A stretch of 64,000 nt of DNA from Aquarana catesbeiana (Eukaryota; Chordata; Amphibia; Anura; Ranidae). Made by a program: the position numbers and the translations under genes. This document shows positions 10,736-23,569 of the stretch, piece by piece (position 1 is the first letter of the stretch; every line of letters starts with the position of its first letter). The stretch covers positions 217,817,022-217,881,021 of the forward strand of contig NC_133333.1 of assembly GCF_042186555.1 (NCBI RefSeq). The letters are read 5' to 3'. The notes under the pieces were generated by a model, which worked only from the letters and a program-made list of their open reading frames with translations, had not been told where the DNA came from and searched no databases.

Positions 10736-11027
10736 CGATTTCCTAGTCCCAGATTACTTGAGCCAGGAGCAGGAAGAGGCGCTTGGGCAGTACGAACTGG
10801 CAGAACACGGCTTTGAAAACAACTCTTCTGTCCAAATGCCGGTCATCTCCCAGGTTTCCTCCACACAGAACTGCGAGAGTACTTTCCCCTTGGGCTCCCT
10901 GGGCAGCCTGGCCGAGAAAGAGGGGGAAGAGGAGGAGATGACCGAGTCTGTCAAGGCCAGCCCTATAGATGAGAGCAGCAGAGATGACACCCCCAAAGGA
11001 GAGGTATCTTCCATTGCTGTGGAATAG
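10736..11027 (+). CDS. Terminal coding exon of an unidentified vertebrate gene
   Basis: This is the only host coding sequence I can support. A polypyrimidine tract and CAG acceptor end at 10735. The exon opens with one base of a split codon, then runs about 96 codons from DFLVPDYLSQEQEE to the C-terminus GEVSSIAVE and a TAG stop at 11025-11027. The peptide is acidic and Ser/Glu-rich, with a low-complexity block EKEGEEEEM near its middle. I see no membrane segment, catalytic motif or domain, so it looks like a disordered C-terminal tail. Codon use and composition differ sharply from the AT-rich surroundings. I do not recognise the protein and assign no function. No upstream exons are visible in the window, implying an intron longer than about 10 kb or exons too short to see. 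The exon reading is fairly secure, the identity open. Confidence 0.75.
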
Positions 11028-12330
11028 TCTGGATCTACGTGTCCCGCACCCCGTGAGAATCTGCATCATCTTTATCCTTTTCCCCTTGTTTGGGAAACAC
11101 CTGTGATTGGTCAATTCTAGTTTACCTTCTGTTTTCTAAGGAAAGTAAATCAAGCTCCTGAGGACATCACTTGTCCATCTCCGATCCCAATCTGTCAGGA
11201 ACTTTGGCTTCCTTTTTTTTTTTTTTTTTTTTTTGTGTGCTGTGCTGGATACAACCATCGCACATTTTGGAGGTCGTTTCTATATCATTTTGTTCTATAT
11301 AACCTTTTCTGCAGGAGGATGGCTGTGTATATGAAGAGGATGTGACTCGCGTCTGACTGCTCCCTGGTGTGGTGTGATAGTTTGCGTGCGGGGACAGTTG
11401 CTCGAGAGGTCCGCATTGGCTTTGACCCGTGTGTACTGCGGTGGGAATGCTTTTTTTCCTCATCATGCTGCTCGGAACTGGACAACTTTCTGCTCATCAT
11501 AGGAAGCTTGAAACTTTCAGTGTAATCGTATTACATGATTGGAGTGTTTGTTTTTTTTGTTTTGTTTTGTTTTTTGTTTTCTGTTTTTTTTTTTTTTTTT
11601 TTTTTTTCTCTTTTTACTTTGAGAAGTGACCTGTATTGTCTCACTGGGACTGCTCTGGTACTGAGATTTTATCTCAACTCATATATGCTTTTCTGTGTGG
11701 TATTTTATTTTTTTTTAAATTTCAGAAATGATTTGACCAAATGTATTCACCAGCAAACAGAAGTGTACAGATCATCTCTGAACAGAATGAGTATAATATG
11801 ACATACTGTCAGCCCGAGAGATGTATGAACAGCCTAGTCTATCATTCTGTAGCTAATCTAGTGTAACCTCTTCTGTCAGCAAGCACAAAATGTTTGTCCT
11901 CGGGTGAAAGACGCACTAAGCTAAATTTTAATATTTTATGGTTAATATTTTACTGATAGTTCAGCTGCTGTTGCTATATATTGATATTATTACCTGTGTT
12001 TTTTTTCTTTTTATTTACTAACCTTTTTTATAATATATAAAACTAATCCTCCTACTTTATAGGAGTTTATTATTCTCCTTTTAGTTTATTTTTGTAAGCC
12101 TTACCTGTAGGCCAGGTTTGGGGATTTTCTGATCCAGAGAGATTGGAAGGGGCGTAGTGCCAGATTTTACAAGCATTGTTGTGTCTGGTGGTGGCTTCAG
12201 GCCTTAATTTTATGACGGTGAAGAAAAGACTTCAACTTGAGTTAAGGCGAGAAGGAGCTGTGTCAGCATTGGGAGAGGATGATGGAGGAAAGAAGGAACA
12301 CGTCTTTAGATAAAACAATAGTTATGTAGT
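11028..12330 (+). other. Probable 3' UTR following the terminal exon
   Basis: Sequence after the stop is AT-rich with T tracts (11213-11234, 11586-11607) and few repeat hallmarks, as in vertebrate 3' UTRs. Part of it (11900-12060) is U-rich with ttttaatattttatgg. No canonical AATAAA with a downstream GT-rich element stands out here, so the transcript may run further right. Confidence 0.45.
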
Positions 12331-12349
12331 ATGAAAGCCTACCTGACTA

Positions 12350-12895
12350 GAGGTGCACTGAATGGAAATTTTGGTGCCGAAACTGAAACCGAAAATGCAG
12401 GATGCACTTGGCCGAAAATGACAGTTTTTAAAAAAAAATGTATATATTTTTATATATAATTGTATTATATTCGACTTTTTAATTAATAGCCCGAATTTAA
12501 ATGAATGAGTTTGTCAGCCATTATTGAGACCTTTAGTGCAAGAAAAGCTCAAGAAAAATGTATCCCTTTTAAAATGTATGTCTTCACAATGGGCCGTTGC
12601 GGTTCCGTTGTGTTAAAAATCCTGTTTGCTGCATTTTTGGTCATTTAAAAAAAAAATAAAAAACACACCTCCCTGTTAAAAATGCGTTGAAAACGCATCA
12701 ATAATGCACCCATGTTGCCTTTTTGATGCGGTTTTCGAGTCACATGACCTATGAAAACACACCATAAGCACAGTAAAATGGTGTGGTAAACTCGCTTGCA
12801 TTTTCGGCGCCATTATCGGCACCCGCCAAAAATGCCGATAACACAATTTTCGGCCAGTGTGTTTCAGCAGCTGAAATTTCGGTGCATTGTCTAGG
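12350..12895. mobile_element. Probable hAT-type MITE (gaggtgcac ends)
   Basis: The left end agaggtgcactgaatgg and right end tttcggtgcattgtctag are inverted repeats of the TAGGGGTGCACCGAA type known from hAT elements. The interior has further inverted blocks with ttttcgg and gccgaaaa. A clean 8-bp duplication could not be seen. Confidence 0.55.
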
Positions 12896-14320
12896 TGGGC
12901 CTAAAGGAAATTGAATAGGGATTGCAAACTCGCTGTATGGCCAGCCTTAGAGCCTAACAGAGATCAGTAGGGGAGTAAAGTTTTTCAGCTAAGTGTTCAC
13001 AACGCTGGATATTCCCCTGTTTAATTGTATTTGTCAACCAAAAGTCTGAAGTGCTGAGGAAGCAGTCGAACGTTCCTTCACCGCCTGGTCTGTCTGCCAT
13101 ATGTTTTGGTTAGAAAATGTGATTCCAGAAATGTGACAAAATCAGGCTTGATTAATAAGCCAAAGAGCATAGGTCAGCAGCCCACTCGCCTGAATTCCCC
13201 ACTCATTGTTACTGCACCATGCATGACATCCATGCTCCACTGCCTTATTAAATAAGCTCAACAATGGACATGTCAGAGAGTTGGACCCAAAACAGGACAG
13301 ATAGGACTTTGAATCCAGATTTTAGAAGCGGTTCTCTTTTTCGGTTGTACCTGACAGAAGGTCACAAATGAACACATTTCGGGAGTTCAGCGGTCTCGCT
13401 TCATCCTTGGCTTTCTTTCTCCTCACATTCTTCATTAAATAAGCTTGCACCCCTGTGCCACCAACTAAGAGGTGATGGAAGTCTGATTTCAGGAAAATAA
13501 TTTGGTTCTGTTGAAGGCTAAGTATCAGGGCTGGATAAATACCAGGAGCCAGATAGCCGGTGTGCCAAAATAATTATAACTGGTATTTAACCGTTCCGAT
13601 TCTGTTAGTGATTGAAAAGGCCTTCCTCCTGTGACCCCAGTATGTAGAGGTTGGCAAAAGAGCAAATCTGCCACTAGCTAGATACATCTGCTCTTGGTTT
13701 CTAGCCATGATTGGTTGTGTAGATCGGATATGACAAGACGTTTCCTTTTCGGTCTGTTCATGCCTTCTTCACTGCGTTATGGGAGGAGACCAAGTCACCG
13801 TTTAGATTGAGAGTGGATTAGAACTAAGGTTAATTTTATGCCTCTTGTGTTCTGTTTTCCTGATTTGTGGCTGTTTAGCGGGAGGGAGAAGTGTTCTTGG
13901 GCTCAGCGGCTAATAAAAGTAACACTTCTGAGGGTGGTGAAGGAAGTGAGAGGATTTGGCAGTCAAGTGTACCCTGGGGATTCAGAAACACCTGGATTTT
14001 ATTCTAATAAGCATCATGGGGGGTTTGCTTTGATTTGGCCAGGATTACTTGGATGGGTGCGGCAGTTCAACTCTTCAGCTGTAGGTTGGCAGGAAATGTT
14101 CCTCTCATGCAGTCATCTTGTTCTGCCACCCAGCAGGTTCATTTTATACTATCACAATGTTACACTACATGACTAGAACATTATCACACCTCAGTGTCAG
14201 CAAGTGGCAAACACTAGACATCTGTGATTCTGTAAGCCCTTCATATGCCAGAACAAACTGTCACCATATCTGGAATTGTTCATCCCTGTATCCTTCTGGC
14301 CCTTTACGGTTATATCTATA
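12896..14320. other. No gene recognised
   Basis: About 1.4 kb without repeat edges or convincing frames. The longest open stretch (13838-14176) has no recognisable motif or splice context. This may be unique sequence, possibly part of a long 3' UTR. Confidence 0.35.
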
Positions 14321-14713
14321 AAGGCCCTTACACACGATACGAAACTCAGATGGGAAAATTTTGTACGGTGAGCTGTCTTCCCATTTTCGGATCGTTAGTA
14401 CGGTGCTTTTGACAGCCGATTTTTACTTTTTCAACAAAAGCTGGATTTGCAGACAAGTAATTTTTTGTTGGATGTGAACTCAACGTCCGATTTTTGTTTC
14501 ATGAGTATGGTTTTCATCCAAAAAAAAATCGTAAGAGCAAAACTACGCATGCTCAGAAAAAAACTATTCAACACATTGCGTCACTTCTGACTTATTCTGT
14601 CATACAAAAATTTTCATATTGTTGGTAACCTCTTCACTTTTGAAATGAGACTAGCATGCCACAAAAAATCGGACGTTCAGTCGCCCAAAAATCTAAGCGT
14701 GTGTACGAGGCTT
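14321..14713. mobile_element. Harbinger-like MITE (gtacaca family)
   Basis: The ends aaggcccttacacacgatac and gcgtgtgtacgaggctt are inverted copies adjoining TAA/TTA. The interior carries ggatcgttagta, cgcatgctcagaaaa, gcgtcacttctgac and gagactagcatgcc in the same order as 4845-5270. Non-coding. Confidence 0.7.
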
Positions 14714-15310
14714 TAGTAACATCTGTGCTAAGATTTTGGTACAAAACTGACCCCCAGCCAGTCTGCTTCTAGGGCTGCTCATAGATGGCATAGTATTCGG
14801 AGAGATTTGCTGAACATTTGACACATATTTGAATACCGAACCAGTGATCGTTATGAAAATGATCAGAATTATTTTTCAATTCTTCAGAGAATTGTAATGT
14901 CTACAGCCAGCCTAATGGTGTATACCCAATCAGATGTGTTCAGCAAACATTTTGTTTGACTTTCTGTTTTACATTGGCATAGATTTTTTTTTTTTGGCAC
15001 CTATTTGGTGTGCTACGGTTTTGGATGTTGTGGAGCCAAGTATAAGGGATTTGGTTATGATTTGCCCAAACCACCAGATCAGCTATAAGCACTGGTAGCA
15101 TAATATTGTCATGAGGATTCACTTGTGTATTGCAGCCAACACTTTACATGGGGAAACTATTTTATCAGTGCCAGAAACTACAGTGCCGCTTTCAGAAATC
15201 AAAATCACACACACACCAAGATATGAACATTTCACAAATATTTGAACACCGAACCAGTGTTCTTTATGGAAATGATCAGAACTGAAAAATGGGAACATGT
15301 TGGAAATGTT
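14714..15310. other. No gene recognised
   Basis: A repeated phrase (atttgaataccgaaccagtg at 14828, atttgaacaccgaaccagtg at 15239, both followed by tatgnaaatgatcagaa) marks a local ~410-bp spaced duplication. No coding signal. Confidence 0.4.
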
Positions 15311-16911
15311 TTAAGGCTCATGTACACAGGGCAGTTGAAAGCCTTTTCTGAACGCTGGAAACCGACAGTAAAAAAACGTCCGTTTTACAGCTTTTACATA
15401 CCGGGTTTATGCTAGTTTAGCAGCGGTTATGAGTATTTGAGGTTAGAAGTGTTTTTTAACCACTTCAGCCACTGAAGGATTTATCCACTTCCTGACCAGG
15501 CCATTTTTTGCGATACGGCACTATGTCATTTTTAACTGACAAGTGCGACGTTGTACCCAAACAAAATTTATGTCCTTTTTTTCCCACAAATAGAGCTTTC
15601 TTTTGGTGGTATTTGATCACCTCTGCAGGTTTTTTTTTTTTTTGTGCTATAAACAAAAAAAGCAACAATTTTGAAACAAAAATTATATATTTTACTTTTT
15701 GCAATAATATCCCAAAAAATAATTTTTTCCTCAGTTTGGGCCAATATGTATTCTTCTACATATTTTTGGTAAAAAAAAAATCCCAACTAGCGTATATTGA
15801 TTGGTTTGCGCAAAAGTTATCACGTCTACAAAACAGGAGATTTATGGCACTATTATTATTATTATAATTTTTTTGTTAATAATGGTGATCTGCGATTTTT
15901 AGCAGGACTGCGACATTGCGGCGGACAGGGGGGACCAGTGGCATTTATACAGCGATCAGTGCTATAAAAATGCACTGATTACTGTATAAAGGACACTGGC
16001 AGGGAAGGGGTTAACACCAGGGGCGATCAAAGGGTTAAATGTTCCCTGAGGGGGTGCTTTCTAACTGTGGGGGGAGTGGACTGACCGGGAGTAGAGAGAG
16101 ATCGCTGTTCCTAATCACTAGGAACAGACGATCTCGCACTACTCCCCTACTGGCAGATCCCATTCTGCCTCTCTGTGGAGCGATCACGGCTGGCCGGCAG
16201 ACATAGTGTCCGCCAGACCCGATGATTTATTGGTTCCTCCGCTAGCAAATGGGATCCACAGATCGCTGTGTATGCGCCCGATGTACAATGATGGCAATTC
16301 GTGCGGGAGAGCCAACCTGCCACAGTACAACTGCAGCGACTGGTCGTGAACAGGTTATAGATAACCCCAGGAGATCCTCAAATGCCCACAGTGCATGAAA
16401 AACAAGTACATTATTAACTATTTCAGCCATTCAGGCTGTCTTATGTTTTGTGTCTTCACTATGGATCCCATCATGAGCATGTGTGAGGAAATGCTTCTGA
16501 TGTTGCTGAGGCTCTGAAGACATAGAGAGGACCAGAGTTCTTTTGATGCAGGCAACACCATGTTGTGAAATGTTATGTTTTTTTTGTTTTTTTTTAACAT
16601 TTTTATATGTTCAAAAATTATCAGAAATTTGTATCCCCTTTTTTAAAAACGCTTATAAACACAAACGCGTATAAATGTGGTTACAGGCATTTGAAATGGC
16701 AGTAAACTACAGTCTCGAATGTGATATATATATTTTTTTTTTTTTCTGCTTTCCAAAAAATGCTGGTAACCTCAACTGCCTCTAAACTACTATAAATGAC
16801 TGAGTGTACACATAAGATAACATAGAGGAGAGTTTAGGGGCTGCTCAAAGAAATGTCCAACTGCTCCTAAACTTCAGTTTAGCAGCTGAAGTGTACATAA
16901 GGCCTTAGGCA
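15311..16911. mobile_element. Possible MITE split by TTAA copy B
   Basis: The left edge taaggctcatgtacac and right edge gtgtacataaggcctta are inverted repeats, with coding-free A/T-rich sequence between them and the TTAA element at 15456-16357 inside. The outer element is inferred from the ends only. The region 16358-16600 does not obviously match anything. Confidence 0.4.
15456..16357 (+). mobile_element. TTAA-type element, copy B
   Basis: Starts ttaaccacttcagcc and continues in parallel with copy A at 2253 (ttttttgcgatacggcact, aactgacaagtgcgac, gagctttcttttggtggta, ctgcgatttttag, cactgattactgt). The right TTAA has decayed to ttat. Contains hairpin ctaggaacagacgatctc with gagatcgctgttcctaa near 16090-16135. 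No transposase. Confidence 0.7.
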
Positions 16912-16976
16912 TTTGCTGCATATTTCTATCCCCTGGTGAGCACTCGATCTGCAGGACTACACACAATTCCTAAGAC

Positions 16977-17343
16977 CCCTTTCACACTGCCAGGGGTTTT
17001 TCAGGCGCTACAGCTCTAAAAATAGCGCCTGAAAAAAGCAGCTCCATTCACTCCAGTGAGAAAGCCCGAGAGCTTTCACACTGGAGCGGTGCACTGGCAG
17101 GGCGTCACAAAAAGTCCTGCCAGCAGCTTCTTTGAACTCACTGCTCCTCCACCGCTGCTCCCCATTGAAATCAATGGGGCAGCGCTGTGATACCGCCAGG
17201 AAAACGCCACTCCGGCTGAGTTTTGCAGGCGGATTTAACCCCTTTCCGGGCCACTAGAGGGGGGTTAAAACCGCCCCGCTAGCGGCCGAATAGCACCGGT
17301 AAACCACTGAAGCCGGTGGCGGCTCTGTGTGAAAGCCCTCTTA
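16977..17343. mobile_element. MITE with ctttcacac termini
   Basis: The left end gacccctttcacactgcc and right end gtgtgaaagccctctta are inverted copies flanked by TAA/TTA. The interior is GC-rich with self-complementary blocks (ttcaggcgcta and tagcgcctgaa near 17010, attgaaatcaatgg near 17165). The class is probably Harbinger-like by the target. Confidence 0.65.
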
Positions 17344-18325
17344 GAGAATTTTTTCCATTTAATTAGTGCTGTAGCAAGCCATAATAATGTAGGGCAGCTA
17401 TATCAATACAATGCTATCTGTGTCCCCTGAGTCCATTGATAAGGAAATGAGTTACAGCTATGAAAACACAAGAGAATTTTTGCACACGTAAATGGTACTT
17501 ACTTTCTTTCCATGTGTAGGCCTCGTCATTACTTTACCCGAGGCTTACTTATTACAAATGCACCGATCCAATATATAACTAAAATAATATATGCTTCACA
17601 GATTCAGATCCTGGTTATTATGTCAATGACAGAACACACATTATTAGCTGCTTCTGTTACATGCTGCTGGGACACACACAAGATTTCATCCAGCCTCAAT
17701 TATAAGTTCTCTGTATCCTTTTTTTTTTTTTTTTTTTTTTATTTATAGATTAATTTAATAATTGTTGTTCAAGCCCTAAAAAAAAAAGGTGGAGTTCCCG
17801 AAATGCGTTAACTATCTGTAGTTCCCAATAAATAAAGATTTCAAGCAAGATGAAAGATCGCACTGGGCACTCCTAACCACACACCTAGAAGTGTGTTCTT
17901 GTTGGGCTCTTCTCTATAATGAGTGTCCTTGTCTTCTCCTAGTGCATTATGTGGCAGTTAAATATAAAACTAGATTCTTCCCTCAGATACAGAATAGATT
18001 GCTCAAGTCAGGTTTTTGTGCCCTACTAAACATAATTTGACAGTCTGTGCTTTTCTGAAAATTAGGTTTAAGTTGTTCTGCAGTTACTGTAATCACATAA
18101 CCTGGCCCGTTTTTGCAGTCTACGGACAGCACCTTAGGCATATAATTCACCAAAGATATAACACTTAGTGCAGTAAGGCTAAGAACATTGCAGGGAATGC
18201 CTGTCATTTGTCCTTGTGCTTTGTGCCGGCTTTTGGAAAAAGCAGTGAGACAGTCACTGTTTACAGTATGAATGCTGTTTTCATAATTGCAAATAAGAAA
18301 AAAAAATGGCTTTTTTAGTCTGTCT
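17344..18325. other. No gene recognised; T-run and retroposon-like remnant
   Basis: A T run lies at 17719-17740. Near 17795 cccgaaatgcgttaac followed by aataaataaag resembles a recurring frog retroposon 3' motif (compare 52030). The open frame at 17983-18342 on the minus strand shows no motif and is not called. Confidence 0.35.
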
Positions 18326-18768
18326 TTAAAGCGGCATTCCACCCAAAGGTGGAACTTCCAGTTGGTGTACTAAACAACCCCCCCCGTCCCCCCCCCCGGC
18401 ATCACATTTAGCACCTATTGGGGGGGAGGATACCTGTCTTTCACAGGTATCCTGTTTCCACTTCCGGGAGCCTCAGCTGCGCATATTGACGTCCCCGCCC
18501 GGGCTCCCTCCTCCTTCCCCGGCCGCCGGGCCAGTAGGAGAGAGGAGCGGAGCCTTGCCCATGCGCAGCAGGGTTCCCGGCGTGAAGCCGGGTTACCCTT
18601 ACCCGCAATGGAGGCGGCATGCACCCAACAGCTGATGGAAACAGCTGAGGTGCAGACATCGCTGGACTCCAGGACAGGTAAGTGTCCGATTTATTAAAAG
18701 ACAGCAGCTGCAGTACGTGCAGCTGCTGGCTTTTAACGTTTGCAGCGGTGGGCGGACCTCCGCTTTAA
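18326..18768 (+). mobile_element. TTAA-bounded MITE (TTAAAGCGG family)
   Basis: The ends ttaaagcggcattccaccc and gggcggacctccgctttaa are inverted repeats with TTAA at 18326-18329 and 18765-18768. The interior is GC-rich (gcgcatattgacgtcc, tgcgcagcaggg). A left-truncated inverted copy lies at 48390-48739. Confidence 0.75.
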
Positions 18769-19519
18769 GGACAGATTGAGATGAAAATTCAGTGTTTTAA
18801 TGATTTGAATTGCTGTGTCTTTCTCTGAATTTTGTTTCATGTGTTTGTCCACCCTAGGTTTTAGTATTTATACAAAAAGTGTTCGGTTTTAATTCTCAGA
18901 TAAAAACAGAAGATATTTCACTGATCTTTACAAAAAAGTCCTCCTCTTTATTGTTTAGAAAAAAATGAAATGAGCACACATCTTCCAGTCATGAGGAAAT
19001 GCCAAAACATAGCAGCACAATGTTACCTGTCACCCATACAGGAAAGTAACAGAAAACAGCACAAACCATATCTACTGCCCAATCCTGCTGTGCAATCCCA
19101 GTGTCCGTGTCCGCACCTTGAGAAGCTTTGATTGGGGGGTGTTGCTATTTTATATGTATTTTGTTAATCTTGCCGGTAAATGATGGCTTGTGATCAGTGT
19201 ACTCAGGCTACTGTTACTCAATGAGGACCCCTCCTCCCCAATGAATATCACAATAGCAGAAAAATGTTTAACTTGCCTAGTACTTGCTGATTTTTTATTA
19301 TGAAAAATCATTATTTGAGACTTTTGTCTCAACTCTCTTATTCTTTCATACTGGAGGAGGGCAGGTGTGGACAAAGCTCAGACTCCAGGTAGGGCCACCT
19401 ACCTGAATAGGAGGTTGATGTAAAACTTTTTTAAACCTAATGTTTTTATTAGAAGCACATGTTCCCCAGCTTCTTAAAATTGCCTGCTGGTTAGATGTCA
19501 GCTGTCCACCAAATCCCTG
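18769..19519. other. No gene recognised
   Basis: No coding, RNA or repeat boundary supported. The minus-strand frame at 19150-19374 is short and without motif. Confidence 0.3.
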
Positions 19520-19872
19520 TAGCCCTCATTCACGTTGAATGCGGCTTTGAAATCGTGCAAAGCCGCATGTCAGTGTGATTTCAAGTGCAACTTTAAAGAC
19601 ATCTGCGCGGCTTCATGCACAGATGTCTATGCACGTCGCACCCGAAATCGCCAAAAGTAGAGCAGGAACTACTTTTTCAAAACGATGCGGCACCACAAAG
19701 TCGGTGTCACACCAGTTTGAACAGTGCCATTGCCGACAATAGGGTGCGACTTTTTTATGACAGGTCAGATCGCATGAAAAGTTGCACCCTATTGACGGCA
19801 ATGGAACGTGTGACGCTGACTTTGTGGTGCCACATCGTTTTGACAAGTCACTCCAGTGTGAACGAGGGCTTA
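19520..19872. mobile_element. MITE with agccctc/gagggct termini
   Basis: Left end tagccctcattcacgttgaa, right end ccagtgtgaacgagggctta. Interior inverted blocks pair aaagtcggtgtcac with gtgacgctgactttgtgg and gccgacaatagggtgcgac with its complement, so most of the element folds back. It belongs to the group whose ends read as ttcacac. Non-coding. Confidence 0.7.
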
Positions 19873-21635
19873 TAGAACAAATGTGATTGGTACAGCAGTA
19901 TCAGAATTATCCTCCCTTTTTCAAAGTTGATGATGATTCTGATACTTTGCAGAGTAAATGGGCAGATTAGTTAAAAATAAGAAATTCACTAAACTGCATA
20001 TGTAACTTGTTCTATCTGCCACAATATTTGTGATTCACACATATTGTATATAGCTAGGAAGCTGACCCAAACCTTCAGCCTTCTGCATCACCGCCCCACC
20101 TACAGACGTCTTATTAGACTATGAATCACATCTCCACACTGGCTAGGAAGTCCCTGTACTGTCCCCCTTGCTGTAAGCTGCCTAAACACCTCCCTTCCAG
20201 CCCCCAGTGCCTGAAATGTGTTATGATGGCTGCATAGCACCAGCCTAATTGGTTCTGTCTGGTTATGATGGGTTTATCGGATGCTAATATAAAGGCAGAA
20301 TTTTTTTATTTTTTATTTTTTTTTTTTATAGTTATGCTAGCAATATTTAAAAAATAAATACAAGATTTTTTTTGTATTTCTTAACCAAGCTAAAGGGTGA
20401 TGATTATATTGATGATTATATACCGTTCAATAAGGGACACAGGATATTCAGCTGAGTGTGTTTATATTGCTGTATACAAGAGTGTTGGACACAGGAACTA
20501 AAAAAGAAAAAAGTGTCAGTCAGATCTACTCCCAGCATGTCATGTTTTTGAGCTAGTGTCCTGAGAATGGATATCTTTAATTGGGGGGTGGAAAGCTTTA
20601 CCATTGTACCTTTTTTTTTTTACTAGCAATCTCCTTGTGAATCTCCTTGTTCTTCTGACATCACTGTGAAGAAGTCATGGGGCCGACCCTGTTGTTGCTG
20701 CACTCTGCTTATGAAGCTGCTTAGGTCACCTTGTGCACTGTATCAGGCAGCTGAAAACCCCTGTATAGGTCTGTTGTAGGAGAGAAACACCAGATGTGGA
20801 TCTTCTGGTGACTAGGTTCAATGTGAGTACGTTTTTGTCTCCAGATGAAAAGATCCTCCTAGCAATGAAGGCTTTGGGTGCTCCGTGAGATCAGGTCAAC
20901 CTGATTTACATCTTCCCTCTTCGTCTGCTCCACAGAGTCGAGATGGAGGACATTCCTGTAATTCTAGTTGCACCAAATTAGCCCAGAGGGAACTTGGTAC
21001 GCAGACCTCAGCAGATTCATTGTGGGCTCTTCCCAGATTGCAGGGACATTTTGTCCCCAGGGCTGATTTTCCATCCTGCTTTATGGTTGCTAGCTTTGAC
21101 GGCTGACCCTCGTTCACAGCACTGTATTCTGTTTCAGTACTTTAAAATAATTTTAAAAAGTACAGCAGCATTCACTTTTTTGCACCAGGACGTTGCTTTC
21201 GCCAGCACTATGATTATACCTGTAAGGGCAGACATCCTTAGCACTCTGATTCTCTGCACTAATGCAACACCAAACAATAGAGAAGCCCAAGGAAGAAGCA
21301 GGAAGTGCCCTCAAATGAAATGCTAACATATTTATTTAAAAATAAAGACACTTCAAGTGGGGTAAAAAAAAAAGGGGGGGGGGGGGATGCACTTAAACAC
21401 ACTACAAACACATTTAGAAATGCATGTAATTGTGGTGTGACCTAGCCCTTAGTCAGTCTGATGCTTTCTTCTCCATCCCTGAGGGACCTCAAAGGGGATT
21501 ACATGCTTCTCTTTCCACCATCTCTAGGGGTGCATAGACAGGTTACCATTCAAGCTTAAGGATTAGATTCCCCCCTTTCCTGTTTGAGTGCACTCTACTA
21601 GATCAGTAAGCACGTCTTGGGCTTTTCAGCTATAA
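19873..21635. other. No gene recognised
   Basis: Contains T tracts at 20288-20331 and 20608-20621 and a G run at 21374-21386. The frames at 20885-21326 overlap on both strands without motif or splice support and are treated as chance. Confidence 0.35.
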
Positions 21636-22039
21636 AGGATAAGTTCACCTTTCAGAGCATGTTACACATTACACCCATAATTCAGGCGTAACATGCTCTA
21701 TACCTACCCCACTGTGCCAGCGGGCAGGGGTACTTCTTCCCCCACTCATTGTCACTTTTTGAATAGAGCGCAGCTGTGTGGGGCTCCACCCACATAGCTG
21801 TGTTATTCATTCACAATGATCTGTGATTAGGAGAACTACAAGTACCATCAGCCATTGCGACTGACAGCTTGTAGTGCTCAATGGACTGCGATAAGCTCTC
21901 GTAGTCCAGTTACCAGTGCAGGGCTTGTATGAAAGATCCTGACATTGCACCCTTGATCATTGGTGCAATTCTTTGTAGGCTGCTGAGGAAAAAAAATAAT
22001 AAATGCACATTTTTTGCCTGCAAAAGGTGAACTTAGCCT
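21636..22039. mobile_element. MITE with agttcacctt termini, TAA duplication
   Basis: The ends aggataagttcacctttcag and gcaaaaggtgaacttagcct are inverted repeats flanked by TAA on both sides (21633-21635 and 22040-22042). The interior pairs gagcatgttac with gtaacatgctc near the left end. Non-coding, probably Harbinger class by target length. Confidence 0.65.
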
Positions 22040-22254
22040 TAAAGCATCTGTTTTCTGGATTTGCCAGGCTGTCACCTGCTTCTTTGTTTACCCATACACT
22101 AAGTTTTACCAAGTGGATGTTCAGTCCTCAGCTGATACCTATTTCAGATGTAAGGTCCATCAGGCAGCTCTTTGAAACATCCTACCTGTTCTGTTTCTTT
22201 GTTCTTTGTGGGCTTGACAAGTAGTCTGCTGTGTTGCCAACCCCTTAGTTGGAC

Positions 22255-22575
22255 TGCTTTTGAATGTCCCACTTGTCTCTGAATATCTTTTGTCCCTTAA
22301 TGAATGGTTAAGAATATTTGGATTTTGACTTGCCTGTAAAATTCTTTTTTTGGAGTTAAGGGACACACAGGTCCCTCCCCTCTGTCCTATGGTCCACGGT
22401 TCTGTAGATTTGCCACAAAACTGAGGCATGGTGGAAATAGAAGGGGTTATCTTGCATGACAGACCCTTTTTTTTTTTTTTTTTTTGTGTCAGTGACCAGT
22501 TTATTCTGTGTCCCATTGAACTCCAGGAAAAGGTTTTTGCAGGAGAGTCAAAAATCCTTTTTTTTTTTTTTTTGG
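22255..22575. repeat. Imperfect inverted-repeat element
   Basis: The left portion (gtaaaattctttttttggagt, aagggacacacaggtc) and right portion (ctgtgtcccattgaactcc, gtttttgcaggagagtcaaaaatcc) are partly complementary, pairing ggattttgactt near 22320 with agtcaaaaatcc near 22547. T runs at 22468-22485 and 22558-22574 blur the ends. Confidence 0.45.
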
Positions 22576-23569
22576 AGTTCTAGTGTAAAGAATTTTTTCT
22601 CATCCTTGGTAGGTTTGTCTTTTCTTGAGTATAAACAAACACGGGCACTTTGGTGTTTTGTCCAGATGTTCCTGCATGTGTGGAAGTGGTGTGCAATTTG
22701 TAGCAGTGCAGCAAACCAAACTCTGCTGTGCACGAGGTGCAAGACTTGTTTTCAGGTAGATGTCTGAGCTCCAGCAAGCTAAAGGGAATCTGTCATAAGG
22801 AAATATGGTTAAAGCCTTGCTTCACTGGAAGATAGACAGTACCAGGAAATGCCAGAACATGTCTGTGCCTTTTTTATATGATTCCTTTACTGGCCACCTT
22901 CACAATCAAGTAGACAAATCAGAGCATAGGTGAAGCCATACAAAAACTCTTCCTTTCCTCGCTGCAATGTTGGTGCCCCAGTAGACAAATCATGACTTTT
23001 GGCCTAGCCAGAGAGCACAGGTGTAACCTTTTTCTTCACTCTCCCTTTCTTTATTGCCATTCCGGTGCCTGCCAACAGATGGGTGGGGGGCACACCCATT
23101 GCTTTGTGGGATGTGAGGACTTTTTCTGTACTCTGCAAAGTCAAACTTTGCTTACTGTGCTCTCACTGGGTCTAGGGAGCTTTGGAAAGGAATTATAACA
23201 AAATCAAGGTGTGCACAGCACGTTGTAGTGTCTCTCATCTTCCATTTTATGTCAGTTTATATTGGATTTCCTAATGATGCATTCCCTCTGATAGACCCAG
23301 CACAGGTTCTGCACCTCTCTCTACGTACAATCTGAGTCACTCTGCACATCAAATTCTTGCTAAGATGCTGATATGTGTTTTACCTTGTAGCTGTTTGCAC
23401 GCAGCACCTTGAACTATAACAGTGAGGTGCTAGGACCTAGTATTGGGGAGCCTCTATCCTGTCTCATCAAAACTCCTTCCCCTTCTTTAACTCTCGCTGA
23501 ACTAATAACACTTATACGGTTCCTATGGCATTAGCCGATGCCTCTGAACTCATTTTAGACACGGAGCAT
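22576..23569. other. No gene recognised
   Basis: Short overlapping frames on both strands show no motifs. Possibly unique sequence upstream of the putative polyadenylation site at 23942. Confidence 0.3.
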
